64,000 nucleotides of DNA from Acheta domesticus (Eukaryota; Arthropoda; Insecta; Orthoptera; Gryllidae), in contig JAHLJT010008756.1 of assembly GCA_031308135.1 (NCBI GenBank), positions 100,032,510 through 100,096,509 on the forward strand. The letters run 5' to 3'. Position 1 is the first letter of the stretch. Each line of letters begins with the position of its first letter. Below the pieces are notes generated by a model. It was not told the origin of the DNA, ran no database searches, and saw only the letters and a list, made by a program, of their open reading frames with translations. Positions 28,575 to 40,540 of the stretch are shown one piece after another. The position numbers were made by a program, and so were the translations under genes.

Positions 28575-30190
28575 CAGGCTGAGTCACGTAACTTTAGCAC
28601 TTCCTATAACGTTTGAACGGTTTGCAGAAGATATTGCAATGCAGTTTTCACGGAAGTGCATGAGGAAATGGGGCTAATTGAAATCTGTATTCATTTCTAT
28701 TTTATGACTTGTATTTCACGAGATATTTTAGGTAACTTTGTTTTTTCAAATAGAACTATAAATTTTTCCAGCTTACCATGATGAGCGTAAAAAGACGAAT
28801 CCAATGATATATATAAATTGTCATATGTTAGATAAGCATTTTTTGAGTAATTTTGTTTTTTTTTTGCGACTAGTGTTTAACTATTTTTTAAAACCTAGTA
28901 ACTTCCAAACGCGCGTGCTGTCTCTGCAACTATCTTCAATACAGCCTCATAGTGAATAAAGAAATCAGTCACAGAAGTGCGGCTCAAATGAGGCTTGCTA
29001 TCAGTGATGGCGCGCAGCGCAATTTTGGGCGATTGCAATGAAATAGTTCAATTGTGCGAAGTAAAGTTCTTAAAACAGAGATTTAAAGTTTTAATCTTCT
29101 CTAAATTAAAAGTATTTTACATAAGAAGTTACGGAGCTATGGCCAATTGAAAAGTGTCTTTTTATATCGTTTCAAACGTAAAACTGACCATATTCGGACT
29201 AATGTGGCCCACTTGAGTCAAATAAGTACTGTTTGGTAATCATAAAATTGTTGTGAAATAATATGGGCACCACGTCAGCCAAAAATAGGTTAATAAAAAC
29301 CATTAAAAATTTATTCGTTATTTTCTAAAAAGTAGCGAAAATGCCGAAAAAATGTGGTGTTTATGGCACCCCAGAACTAATTTTAAAAACGGTTTTATTG
29401 GTGCCAATATTATTCTTGCATCAAAAACTAACTTTTTTCGCTAAGGCTCTACAAATATCTTGAATTCAGCTTAATAATGAATAAAGAAATCATATAGAGC
29501 AGTGCGGAAGAAATGTGGGTCGTAAATAGCGATAGCGCGCGGCGAAGTTTTAGCCCATTGAAGTGAAATAGTTAAATTGTGTGAAGCAAAGTTCTTAAAG
29601 TAGAGATTTTAAGCTCTAATCTTATCTAAATTAAAATTATTTTGGACAAACATTTCCGGAGCTGTGGACAATTTAAATGTGTCTATGTCTATGGTTTTAA
29701 CGTAAAAGTGGCCATATTCGAGCTAATATGGGACACTAAGTCAGATAAGTATTAGTTGATCACAAAATTGTTGCGGGGTAACGTGGGCACCGCCTCAGCC
29801 CAAAATCCGTTGATAAAAATCAGGTTAAATAACATTTATTCGTCATTTTCTAAAAAGTAGCGAAAAACTGACTGTTTGGAGTATACATTCAAAATATTCG
29901 TTAAACCCTAGTCACAAAAATCAAAATTACTAAAAAAATGCCAATCTAACATATGACAATATGTATGTCATTCGATTCGTCTTTTTACGCTCGTCATAGT
30001 GGACTGAAAAAATATGTATAGTTCCATTTGAAAAAACAAAGTTACCTCAAAAATCTCGTAAAATACAAGTGATTATATAGAAATTAATGCACGTATCAAT
30101 TAGCCCCTTTCCCTCATGCACTTCCGTGAAAACTGCATTGCAATAACTTCAACCGTTCCAGAAGGTGCTTAAGTTACGTGACTCACCCTG
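28575..30190. mobile_element. 1.6-kb element with ~300-bp inverted ends and internal direct repeat
   Basis: The ends are CAGGCTGAGTCACGTAACTT and, inverted, CAGGGTGAGTCACGTAACTT, each next to TA. Similarity of the two ends continues about 300 bp (28575-28885 and 29880-30190). Between them two diverged direct copies of about 410 bp lie at 28932-29340 and 29457-29866, both starting near ATCTT.AAT.CAG and ending TTTTCTAAAAAGTAGCGAAA. No transposase frame is visible, so it is non-autonomous; TA flanks suggest a Tc1/mariner-superfamily mobiliser. Confidence 0.8.
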
Positions 30191-30194
30191 TATA

Positions 30195-31450
30195 TATATT
30201 TATATTGTAACGGTACGACCCGACGCGTACGATGATAGGAATATTATTTAATTTCTTATAAATTTCGAGTCGATCGGGCGTGTAACGAGAATTGGGAGCG
30301 GCTCTGCTCGCGTTCCGGCGAGCCAGGCACTCACAAAGAGAGGGGCGGTTGGGGTTTATGACCGGCTTTCCTTCGGCGGCCCCGCCGTCCGGACTGCGCG
30401 ACCGCCACGACCCAAGCAGGGGGAGGAGAAGGGCAGGCTTTGTCTGTTTGGCGGCGCTATCAACAAAGCACCGACCAGGAGACAAACACCCACTCCATGT
30501 TTACAACTAAATGGACTCTTCACACGTGCCGCTCTTGGGAACTAGGCCAGAACGAATTTTCGCGGACCGCGGAGCAAAAACCGACACTCGCCGGCCGAAC
30601 GAACTCCGAATTCAACGGAAATTTTTCGTCTGCGAGAAGACTAGACATTGGTCGAGGGGGTTCGCCCCGCCACTCCGCCGAAATTCAAGTTCCGTCAATC
30701 AGAGCAAACAAAAGAAGTAATGGGAGGGGTATCAGAGCTCTCGTCAGGACGGGAGAACTTCGCGGGAGACACTTCTAGTAAAACTTCGTGAGAGAGACTG
30801 CTATCCGAGTTACAAGAGAATCAATACTTCGAGTAGGACTTCGCGAAAGACTCTACTTCTAGTAAAACTGCGCGAGAACCGACACTTCCTTTCGAAGTTC
30901 GAGAGGAGAGATTGCTCTCAGGTTCTCATGAGGAACTTACACTCGCCTAGTTAGCGGGAAATAATCAGATGGGGACGTAAATGCAAGTTTTCCCACATCA
31001 GTCGTTGCGTGGACCGAGTCTCCAAATCGTGGCGTAAGCCCTAGCCGAACTTGACCTGCTACCAGTGCAAATGATAGGTCATAATCGTGATTGCACGCCA
31101 TACGCGTTTGCGTCACTCGCATGAACTGTTCGCGAGTCGCAAATTCGGAGAGGAAGGGAGCGCGCCGCTGCTGTCGCTCATGATGTCATCCCTGGATGCC
31201 TGGAAGGTGATGATCGCTGGGTAACGGCCTGGCGGCGGAAACCGACCGAGCGGCTGAGAGAGCGGTCGACCTTGGACACAGCGGGGGGCGAGGTGCTGTC
31301 TCCCCCTCCGTCTGCTCGAAGCCGACGCCAGCTGAGGAGCATTCCTCTCGAAAACATCAGACATGGTAATGTCGTAATTGTAACCGCAATAATGCGGAAG
31401 GACTACAATCATCAAAGGGAGGAGTTCATACGCCATCAGCGTAGTCTTGA
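30195..31450. other. GC-rich block of unknown nature
   Basis: GC-rich sequence begins at TGTAACGGTACGACCCGACG (30206). It contains a degenerate run of AGAACTTCGCG/AGTAAAACT units at 30745-30900 and a GC-rich segment at 31130-31330. Short open frames on both strands show no recognised domain. A long terminal repeat start (TGTAACGG) is possible, but no second copy is in the window. Confidence 0.4.
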
Positions 31451-31700
31451 ATAATCATCAGCGGCCTAAATTTAAAATTGCAGTGTATCATTTTGATTAA
31501 TTATGCCAGCCATTAATTGTCAATTAAATTTGATTGAGCCGCAAGGTATTATTTCTATGTAATTCAATGTAAAATTATCCATCACTTCATCTTTTTAGTA
31601 GATTAAATTGTTCTTGTAAAATTTTGTTATGTGTTATGTTTTTGTTATGAAAAACCTGTCCCCGATCCGAAGAGCCAAAGCAGAGAGGGGGAGGTTGATT

Positions 31701-31702
<2 letters not shown>

Positions 31703-31758
<56 letters not shown>
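31703..31758. repeat. (TA)n microsatellite
   Basis: A run of about 28 TA units. Confidence 0.95.
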
Positions 31759-31764
<6 letters not shown>

Positions 31765-32279
31765 ATACTCTTCTCCTTTATGCGCAGTCGCGCATAGGCA
31801 GACGCGCAGACGAATGCTTGAAAACGAGCTTTTGTAAATCTCAGGGGAGCAGGATCTTACAAGTGACAAGGGCTGACCAAATTAACACACAAATAATAAA
31901 TCAAAACACATGAATTTAATAAAAATCCAAAATCAAACAAAAAAATTATTACAAATTATAATGTTGTTGAAACACTCAAAATACTTGTCCGTCTTTGGCG
32001 GATTAGGAACTGAATTTACTTAAATTGCAAAATAGCATTTGCCTGAACCTTATTCTGACTTGTGCACAGTCTGCTATACCTTTCAACTACTTTATACAAC
32101 ATTTACTTTAAATCCTTTCATACAACAATAAACATGACCCTTTTAAAACATTACAAGACATAATCCCTTATAATTACAAATGTCTTTCTCTTTCTCAGAT
32201 CTTTGATCGTTAAGGCAATTGAATTTTACTAGTGTTTTCTGTTCATAGTCTGGCAAGGCACAAATTCTCTCTAATTATT

Positions 32280-33200
32280 CGGCTGGTACACAAACGGCGT
32301 TCTGAGCGCGCCGCACGAAATCCGTAACCTACGCCAACCTTGGCCTTCCCTTCCGTTCGGCGGTTACCTGACCCTGGCAGTTGCAACGTTGCGGCAGCGA
32401 AGCGATCTTAGCCGCGGGCGGCGGCGTTCACAGGCGTGGATTACACGCGGCGGGGAGCCGGCTCTCGTCAGCGCGTCGCACGTAATTCGCCGACCTCTTC
32501 GTCTCTTCTTCTCGTTCCGGAACACGCAGCTCGTCCCGTCCAGGTCCGTCTTGTCCCGTCTCGTCCAGATCCGTCCTGCCCTCGTTGGTAGGCTTCCGTG
32601 CGTAAACAATGCACGTCGCAATTTATAGCAATGCGAATAAAAAGTTATTTTGCGTACAGTGCAGCTACGTATAAGCAGTAAAGAGTTTAGTCCTTCTGCT
32701 GCACGTATTAGATTGCAGTGATTGCAATCTCACGCCACTCAACTTCACTTCCGAATTCACAGCGTTTCACTATCAATTTCTGCTGGAAACGTTCTAATTA
32801 TTCAACTTTTGATAACTTTCGTGGCCTATTTCCGACACAGTCTCCCGGAATGCATTAGAACTATTCCGACGTATTCTAGCTAACACAGCATCTACTGTGA
32901 AAACTCCTAAGAAACTGTAGATGTCGAGAGAGTAGCTGGATGAATAATAACCAAGTGCGAAGTGGCAAGCGACAAGAGAGCTTTTCTCTGGCTGTCGGCG
33001 GTATTTATCAGCACCTCTCCTCAAATGTAGGGGAGAGTTCCTTCGCTCCCTCCCCTAGGGGGCAGTTGCGCGCGTCGCAACCCCTTTCGTGCGGCCGGCC
33101 GGAGGTTTTCACGGGCTGCCGCCAGGTCGCGCTCCTGCGACTATCGCCGTGCTTACTTAAGGAACATACTGTTCCCTAGCGTCGCGTAAGTTGCGTGGGC
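32280..33200. other. Second GC-rich block, unknown
   Basis: GC-rich with a short minisatellite of CGTCC(A/C)GTC-type units at 32530-32580 and CGCG-rich sequence at 33045-33140. Open frames are short and unrecognised. Confidence 0.4.
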
Positions 33201-33236
33201 GTGCGTGAGACTTTGAATTTCTATCAAATGTCTATA

Positions 33237-33239
<3 letters not shown>

Positions 33240-33288
<49 letters not shown>
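33240..33288. repeat. (TA)n microsatellite
   Basis: A run of about 24 TA units. Confidence 0.95.
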
Positions 33289-33289
<1 letters not shown>

Positions 33290-34228
33290 CATTCTGGGCC
33301 TCAAGAAAATGTGCGCAGATAATCTCTTCCCTCATACGTCATATACAGTTTTTACTGTTTTTTTGACCAAATAAATAAATAAAATAAATAAACGCTGTAC
33401 AATACACTCATTGGCGATAGATAAACTTCCCGAAGTTTGCTGTGACATTTTTTGAAAATATTTTACGAACTTGACAATGGTTAACTTTGACACTATCACA
33501 TACTTAATATGTTGCAATTTTAACACTTAAAACACGCTTAATATAATCTATTATGTATGTGTACAATCACTACTAAACGTGTATGTCTTGCACAAACGCG
33601 CACATCTAATTTACTCTTTCCGTTTACTGCCCACTACTGCTCACTACACTATTTCCAAACTGCTCCGAATGTGTCAAGAAACCACTCGGGAAATCGACAA
33701 CTTGAGCCCTTGTTGGCTCGTATCTTGCTAGTAGGAGGGGGAAGTGAATCATGCAACGAACGCACGCTGTGCGGATGCCACTGGGTCCCAGCGGTTTCTT
33801 CAACGTTGCCTCCTCTTAAGACGACTGGTGCGCGAACGACCGAGATATTTAATACACATCTCAACAAAACAGATTACACAGAATGTGGAAAAATGTATGT
33901 CACTGAAAAAGAATGTGGCCTGTAATTATTTTCAATATAATTTATCTTGACATATTTTTGTTCTCGTAATTTTCTCGGGCTACCGCCGGTATCCCCCGTA
34001 GCAGTATACGCCACTGCGGAAAAGTGTTGGGTGGCAACCTCTGCTATGCGAGTAAGCTTTTCCTAGCAAGTTTTTGGCTGTTTTAGGCGGTTGTCGAGGT
34101 GTGTGTTTCATGACATATTTGTTATTTATATTTTTTGTATTCTTTCGGTTTGTTTAGAATCTGGCGTCTTGTTCACAAATTTCATTTAAAGAAGCACTAT
34201 TCTATCAGACAAACATCAAGTCACTATA

Positions 34229-34457
34229 GAGTGATTTTTATAACTCTGCCCCTCAAGCCCCTATGGGCCCGAGGGAATAGCACACTGCATTTCGTGTCTT
34301 TCTCGGTCGTGCCAGACGTCGCACGATCGCAAGCACTACTTGATACGGTCGCTATCATGCGATATTTAGCGGCGGCACGGCTGAGAAACACCCGAAATAT
34401 CGTGACATATTCCATAGTGAAGACGGGCTTCGAGGGGCAAAGTTACAAAAATCGCAC
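34229..34457. mobile_element. Fold-back MITE, TA flanks
   Basis: The left end has GTGATTTTTATAACTCTGCC and the inverted right end GCGATTTTTGTAACTTTGCC. Pairing continues inward through CTTTCTCGGTCGTGCC against its partner GTTTCTCAGCCGTGCC, so about 80 bp on each side can fold into a hairpin. TA flanks both ends (34227-34228, 34458-34459). Confidence 0.75.
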
Positions 34458-35339
34458 TATATCTTCTCATTTTCAAAGTACATATTATCATGTTCTAAGC
34501 GATGATGCTAAGGTGTTCATTTGTGATCAAATGTATGTATGAAACATTTGGATACACCAGTTTCCAGTTTCCATCCGATATGGAAAGTGCCAACGAATTT
34601 CGGGCCTCCGTACTATTCGAGTAGAAGAGTCTCCTTCCGCATATTTTTATAAACTGTGGGCTTTTTAAACATTTTTTTTAGAAAATTGTATCAATTGTAA
34701 TTAAACATTGAGAGAAATATTACTTACATTAAACTTTAATAATTGTTCGGGAAAATCCCGAAAATCATAAACATCCCCAAAATTATCGTAAATTTTCACG
34801 GACCGGAGGAACTTTCTACTAAGAACTAAGTTAACCACAATTTAAAAACATTTAACGTATTAATTTTACAAAGTATTAATTATAAAAATATATGGTTATT
34901 TAACAATATAAATAAATATTAGACATTTTACCATGTTTTTAAAAAATGTTTGCGGTTTCCTGTGCTGAAATCAAATTTTGATGGTTGATTTTTTTTATAA
35001 CTGGAAATAAACATCTCACTTTTCTCGCTTCAAACTAAAAATCCACTTTTAACCTGAGGATAGTTTTACTTTCCTGATTTCTAGGAACGGTAGGGAATCT
35101 AAAAAAAGCTTACTCTGTCTCTCCCGCTCCCTTTTCCTTCAGTCCAATACCTCACACAACTTGGTTATCGTGAAAATGTAACATTATTTAAGAAAAAAAA
35201 TTGGCCATTTTTTTCGCGCAGCATTACATAAGTTTCCCTATACTACGTATAACACTCCGTGTATACGTACGTATATGGGAAAGTAAAAAGTTACGTGCTC
35301 TGGACATCTCTATAGTGCAGGGCCAGTATTTATCCACTG

Positions 35340-35636
35340 CAGGGCTTTCCAACTGGCGGCCCACCGGATCTTTTTGGGTGGCTCGCGACTGCTTTGAAAA
35401 ATTGTACTATACCAACCAAACGCAATACAATTGCACAATTCATTTTTATTTAGTGATATATTAATTTTCTCGTATTCACATTAATTATGAAGTACGTTGA
35501 ATAAAAGTATAAAATATATATTTGTTTCAGTATAATCTCAGTAGTTAGTGTAAACACCATTTTAAATTACGGTGCTGTCCGCGGCTTGGCTAGAATTTAA
35601 TATGGCCTATAAGCCCTTCTAAGTTAGACAGCCCTG
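35340..35636. mobile_element. hAT-like short element
   Basis: The left end CAGGGCTTTCCAACT and the inverted right end CAGGGCTGTCTAACT match 13 of 15, a typical hAT end. The flanking octamers ATCCACTG and CGTTAATG do not match, so it is old or one boundary is off. Confidence 0.55.
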
Positions 35637-35884
35637 CGTTAATGCGTAGAAAGACTTCGATAGAGCCATGTGCCCCATCTCCATGGCAGATGACAATTCT
35701 ACGTGTTTTTTCAGGCAGAAGGCTTTTGTGTCGTTCATTTTGTTGATTTGTTTCAAATGGCGGAGCAGCACAAGAGTGCGCTTAATTTTTATTTAATTTC
35801 CATTCAAACTGAGCTCCACCTGGGCTTCATTGCTGCTGGACGACGGACGTTGCTGTGTGACGCAGGGCGAGGCCGAGGAGAGGA

Positions 35885-35972
35885 CAGGGCGAGAGAGAGA
35901 GAGAGAAAGACGAAGAGAGGCAGACAGAGAGACGAAGAGATAGAGGGAGGGAGAGAAAGAGAGAGAGAGACT
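35885..35972. repeat. GA-rich tract
   Basis: GAGAGAGA/GAAGAGA low-complexity sequence; the open frame through it is not supported. Confidence 0.8.
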
Positions 35973-38900
35973 GAAGATGAAATACTGAGTTTAGTTTACT
36001 ATATACAGGGACAAGATTTATCCGCTTTTTCGGTACCAGGACCCGGCAATTTTCGAAAATTGCAAATTCAGAATAGAAGAAAGCGAATTTAGATAAAATT
36101 AAAACAGTTTTAGCAGAACTAGTTAAATCTTACATCTTTGCTAAGATTTTTTCACAATAACAATAACTTTGATTCTTAGAAAAAGCCATTTTTCTTCTCA
36201 TAAATTACAGCTGAGATGGAAATTACTTACCACCATTTGATATTGTGAAGAACATCTCAAGAAATGGTTTTCTACAATTTCCTTTCCTTTTGCTATTATG
36301 AAAAAGCTAGGAATTGTTTTAAAGAGAAAATGAATTGACTTCGATGACCATCAATCATACACATAATTTTAGGAAGTTTAATATTTGAAATTATCAATTT
36401 TGTATGATATTCTTGTTCATTCACAAGTAAAATTCTCATAGACATCATGCTTTTCAGTTCAAGTTGCCAACTACAACAATTATTTGCTGTATATTAATGT
36501 AATAAAACATTAAAATTAAACCAAGAAATGAACAGAAAACAGACTCCAGATTTTGTCTGAATTCATAAACGTTTGTATGTGTGTCTCTTTCACAAACATC
36601 TTTGAATTACTAGAGTTGTTGCTCTCAAATTTTGCAAGAACACTTAAGAAACATGAGTAAACAAAAGATTGGTGGGGAGGGGAGTAGGAGATCACAATAC
36701 CAAAATGTTCCCCCAAATTTGGTTACACAAAAAAATTGACTGGAAATTACCTAACTCTCAATGCAACTAGGTGGCACTGCAGCCAGGGAACACAGAGCAT
36801 GACAGACTGGAACAGTGTACGCAACAGGTGTGGAAGCTATCTGAGCATATGTGGCACACACAACCGAGCATGTCAAGTCACTTAAAAGATGGTTGTGAAA
36901 ACCAAATACCCAGATAATTCTGAGTAATCAGTTCATTTATATTACTACTGATGTATAAGGCCTGTCCCACTGGTGTAGGGATAGACATTGTCAAACCACA
37001 CAAAGCTAGAAGAAGCAGGTTCAAAGATCATATGAAATGTGTGTATTTTCACTTTGAAGTAGGGACATGGACAGAAATGGCAGATCATCACATCTCACCC
37101 AACCTATCATTTCTTACAATCATATCACATCTCTCATGATTCATACCTACTAGTAGCGACAGGTACAAAATGCTATTGGGTGACAATTAGTGATGCAACA
37201 TCATTAACAAAACATTGATGTTACCAATTATCGATGTTCAAAATTAAAACACCGATGTTAATACAACATCGCTCAAAAATCTACATTTACATTTTTAAAC
37301 ATTGATGTGATATTTTAAAACTGGTTTAGTAATCTCTAAAATAAAATTTGTCAGCAACAAAATTTAATTTTGCGGTAACCGTGTTTATTAAGTTATAATG
37401 AAGATTAAATTGAAAACAAACCAAAAATTATAAAACAAATAAAAATACTCAGCCTTAAAGCCTGAGCACCCGAAATAACTGCAAGAGGTCACAGCTTCTT
37501 GAGTTCGCTGAAGAAGGGCAAAGGAAGACGAGGGGACACCGTCGGCCCATGGTGTACACCCCCTCTCTATGTGCAAAACACGAGGAAAGATTTATGAAAT
37601 ACCATGGCATCAGGGTCATCAGGCCTCCTGGAGTTAGCACAGGATCTGGGAGGTTGAAAACTTTTTAACTAGGTTTAACTAGTGCCTGGATACATACAAC
37701 ATACTCAATGAAAAAGTTTTTATGACCTTTTTCCCGGTAACCCCCCTTTTTCAGAACCTACCAACTGGACTATGGGCAGAGACTGTGTCAATACGTAGGT
37801 GGCCCCAAGGTTTAGGAGGAGGCCAACAGATAACACCACATCCTATGCATTTGAAGACTGTATTGATAGAGCATTGAATGATTAAGCGGTCGTTCAAATG
37901 AATTATTATAAAGAAAAATAGTTTGAAGAAACAATATTTTATACACACTTTTGTGGTGACAAATTTATTTTCCTTTCTTTTTGTTGGTGGTGCCTTGGCA
38001 CACTGGCACTACCCTACGAGCCACCACTGGTACCTACATTCCATACTTCCACTATTAATGTTAAAGGGCAATTGGAAGGTGTTTGGAATACAATGTAAAA
38101 TGTATGGATTGTTTGCAGATAATGTATTTAATACAAAATGATTTTACATTTCTATTATATGTTCTCAGCACAAACACACACAACTGCTGGCAGCTCAGTG
38201 AAAAATACAACTGGAAAGCGCAATTCACTGATATGTCACACTGATTATCCACTTCACAGTGCAGCATGTTGTGTGTGCTTGATGAGCACTCAAAGAATAA
38301 TACAAAAGGAAATACAAGTTTGTAATTTAATTCTACAATAAAAATAATTTCATTAAAATCATTTAAATTACTGGAAGTAATACAAAATATTCACCCCTCC
38401 TATTCAGTCTACATCACTCACAATTTCCCCGAGTTGCATTCTGAGGTTTCAAGACAAATGTACTTTAAATGCATACCAACCACTCTTACATCACTCAGCA
38501 TGCCAAATCACAAATTTCAAAAGCAGCAGGTAACCATGATAAGATTCTGATATTAAATATTACATCACCATCACTTGAAAAACAATAAATAAGTGAATGG
38601 TAATGAAGATATTAACAATTTCAAAGAAACCATAAAGTATAAAATAAAACAAGTTTTGTTAGGTTTAACAAGAAAGTCACATTTTCCATACATCCAAACT
38701 TCAACTTCCAAGTTGCTCCAGACCAACACTGCAGTCTGGATGTGTGCTGCAGTCTTAGCAGAAAATGTCAAAAATCATTCACAAAGGAAGAGTCAATAAA
38801 CATTTCAAGACTAGTATTACTTTTGGCTTTTAAATTACTACATTTAAAGATAATTTTTCTAAGTATTTCAGAATACGTATGTTTCTAAGAAACATTTCTT

Positions 38901-40375
38901 AGTCTAGTCTCAATGCAATCATTTTCTGAAGACTTAACAGCAAGAGACAATCTAAACGAAGCTGAGCGAGTATGTTCCCACAGATTAAATACACTTGTTC
39001 AATGACCTCTTTTCCTTACTGATTGAAGAGAGCAATTTGAAGAAAGAGGTCAATTACTAAAGTAAGATGAACTATGAATATTCATAACCCAGAGGAACAC
39101 ATAACCACATGAAATTATTTTTTTCTTTCAAGAGACACCTTGAAAATATATCAGTATGCCCAATTAAGTTCATTCAAATTCAGGCATTGATAAAACTGAA
39201 TAGAACTGGAAACGAAATACTGCCATTTAGGTCAGGAAACGTGAATACCAGAATCCATTCATGGTGTGTTTGTGGAATGTACAAACTATACTGGACTTCC
39301 TTATTGTTTTCACCTTTATTAGAGTTAAACTCTGTTGCTGCCACCACTGCCACCTCCACCACGTTTTGCACAAATCCACTTTGGTCCTGTTTATTGATTA
39401 CCAGAAACCTCCATCAACAATCAGACACAGCTGCCACTAGACCTCATGAAATCTACTCATGGGAAGAGAAACTATTAATGTCCTTGTACAATTGAATAAA
39501 ATACTTCAAGGTTGAAATATATATGTATGTATAGTGTAATTCTACTAATTTCTGCTAATGACTAGGCTAAAATACAAAGGAAGTTCTACCAACATCACAA
39601 GTTGCCATTTCTCTAACACTGAATACTCACAGACACACCAGACATGAGAAAAGGTCTTGCGCTATTCTCATAAAAAAGAGCACACTCAGTGTACACAAAA
39701 ATGCAAGCATGAAGATAGAATTATAAAAATTCAGGTTACACATGAATCAAATCAGGCCAATGGGAATTCTCCAACTTATCTCTTACGCTGTCGTGCCATC
39801 ACAATCATTAGATACATATACAATATTGAAATTACATATGGGTTAAAAATACTCTTCACAACAGAACATAAATTAGCTGCCCTATTAACATTGATAACAT
39901 GAATGATCAAGAAAATGATTTTCCTGGAATGCTAGCCCACCCTAAAATTCATTAAAAGATGAGCTTTTTCTTATGGAACTGCTGATAGGGGAAAAACAGG
40001 TTTAATTTGTGCTCTTAGAAACAGGACAGAAACAGTGCACAATAAGAATATAATTATCAGAATAATCAGGAATGCATGAGTCCATTGCCCGATACCCAAG
40101 GTTTTCACATTAACTACAAAAATATTGGAGATTAAGTACAACATTGGGCAGAGAAGGCCAGAACACTCCTTTTCATTTTCAATACATGCATATCTGAAAA
40201 TTCATTCAACTCTTACTCAAATCTCATGGCAGAAATCAAGGCCCAGAGATACTTTCCATGATAGGGAGAACAGGAAGCGCAAAAACAAGTCAACAAATCT
40301 CTCCTTGGCGCCATAATATAAATAATTATCTTTGTGCTCACCCACAGTACCTTATCTCTATTCTTCATACACTCT

Positions 40376-40540
40376 TTATATTGATTCTGTGGGGCTTTGG
40401 AATTCACTCAGAGCTTTAATAGGATTCTGCACTTTCTTCTGAGAACCTTTGCGAACCTTGGCCCTCACTTCCTCAGGTTTCTCTGGCCTCACCAATGGCT
40501 TCTTCTCGGGAGCCTTCATCTTCCACACAACAATGGGCGA
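40376..40540 (-). CDS. alpha-Cat: Alpha-catenin last exon, C-terminal tail
   Basis: It follows TTGCTTGCAG in phase 0. It encodes SPIVVWKMKAPEKKPLV, a basic stretch with VRAKVRKGSQKKVQNP, ALSEFQSPTESI and stop TAA (40376-40378). This is the conserved tail of the actin-binding domain. Confidence 0.97.
   Translation of the reverse strand, partial: SPIVVWKMKAPEKKPLVRPEKPEEVRAKVRKGSQKKVQNPIKALSEFQSPTESI

Larger units (their letters stand above)
24157..40375. other. Convergent intergenic interval, 16.2 kb
   Basis: It lies between the IR stop and the alpha-catenin stop and includes the 3' UTRs of both. A possible plus-strand poly(A) signal AATAAA is at 24913-24918. Candidate minus-strand signals (TTTATT on plus) for alpha-catenin are at 39390-39395, 39315-39320, 37964-37969 and 37384-37389; none can be chosen from sequence alone. 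The rest is the listed repeats; no spliced gene was recognised at 25.3-26.1, 35.7-40.3 or between the listed elements. Confidence 0.6.

Noticed and set aside
33557..33925. 122-codon plus frame
   Set aside because: No recognised domain and open frames overlap on both strands.
36516..40316. Several 60-130-codon frames downstream of alpha-catenin
   Set aside because: Composition and lack of motifs fit 3' UTR or intergenic DNA; none has conserved sequence that I recognise.
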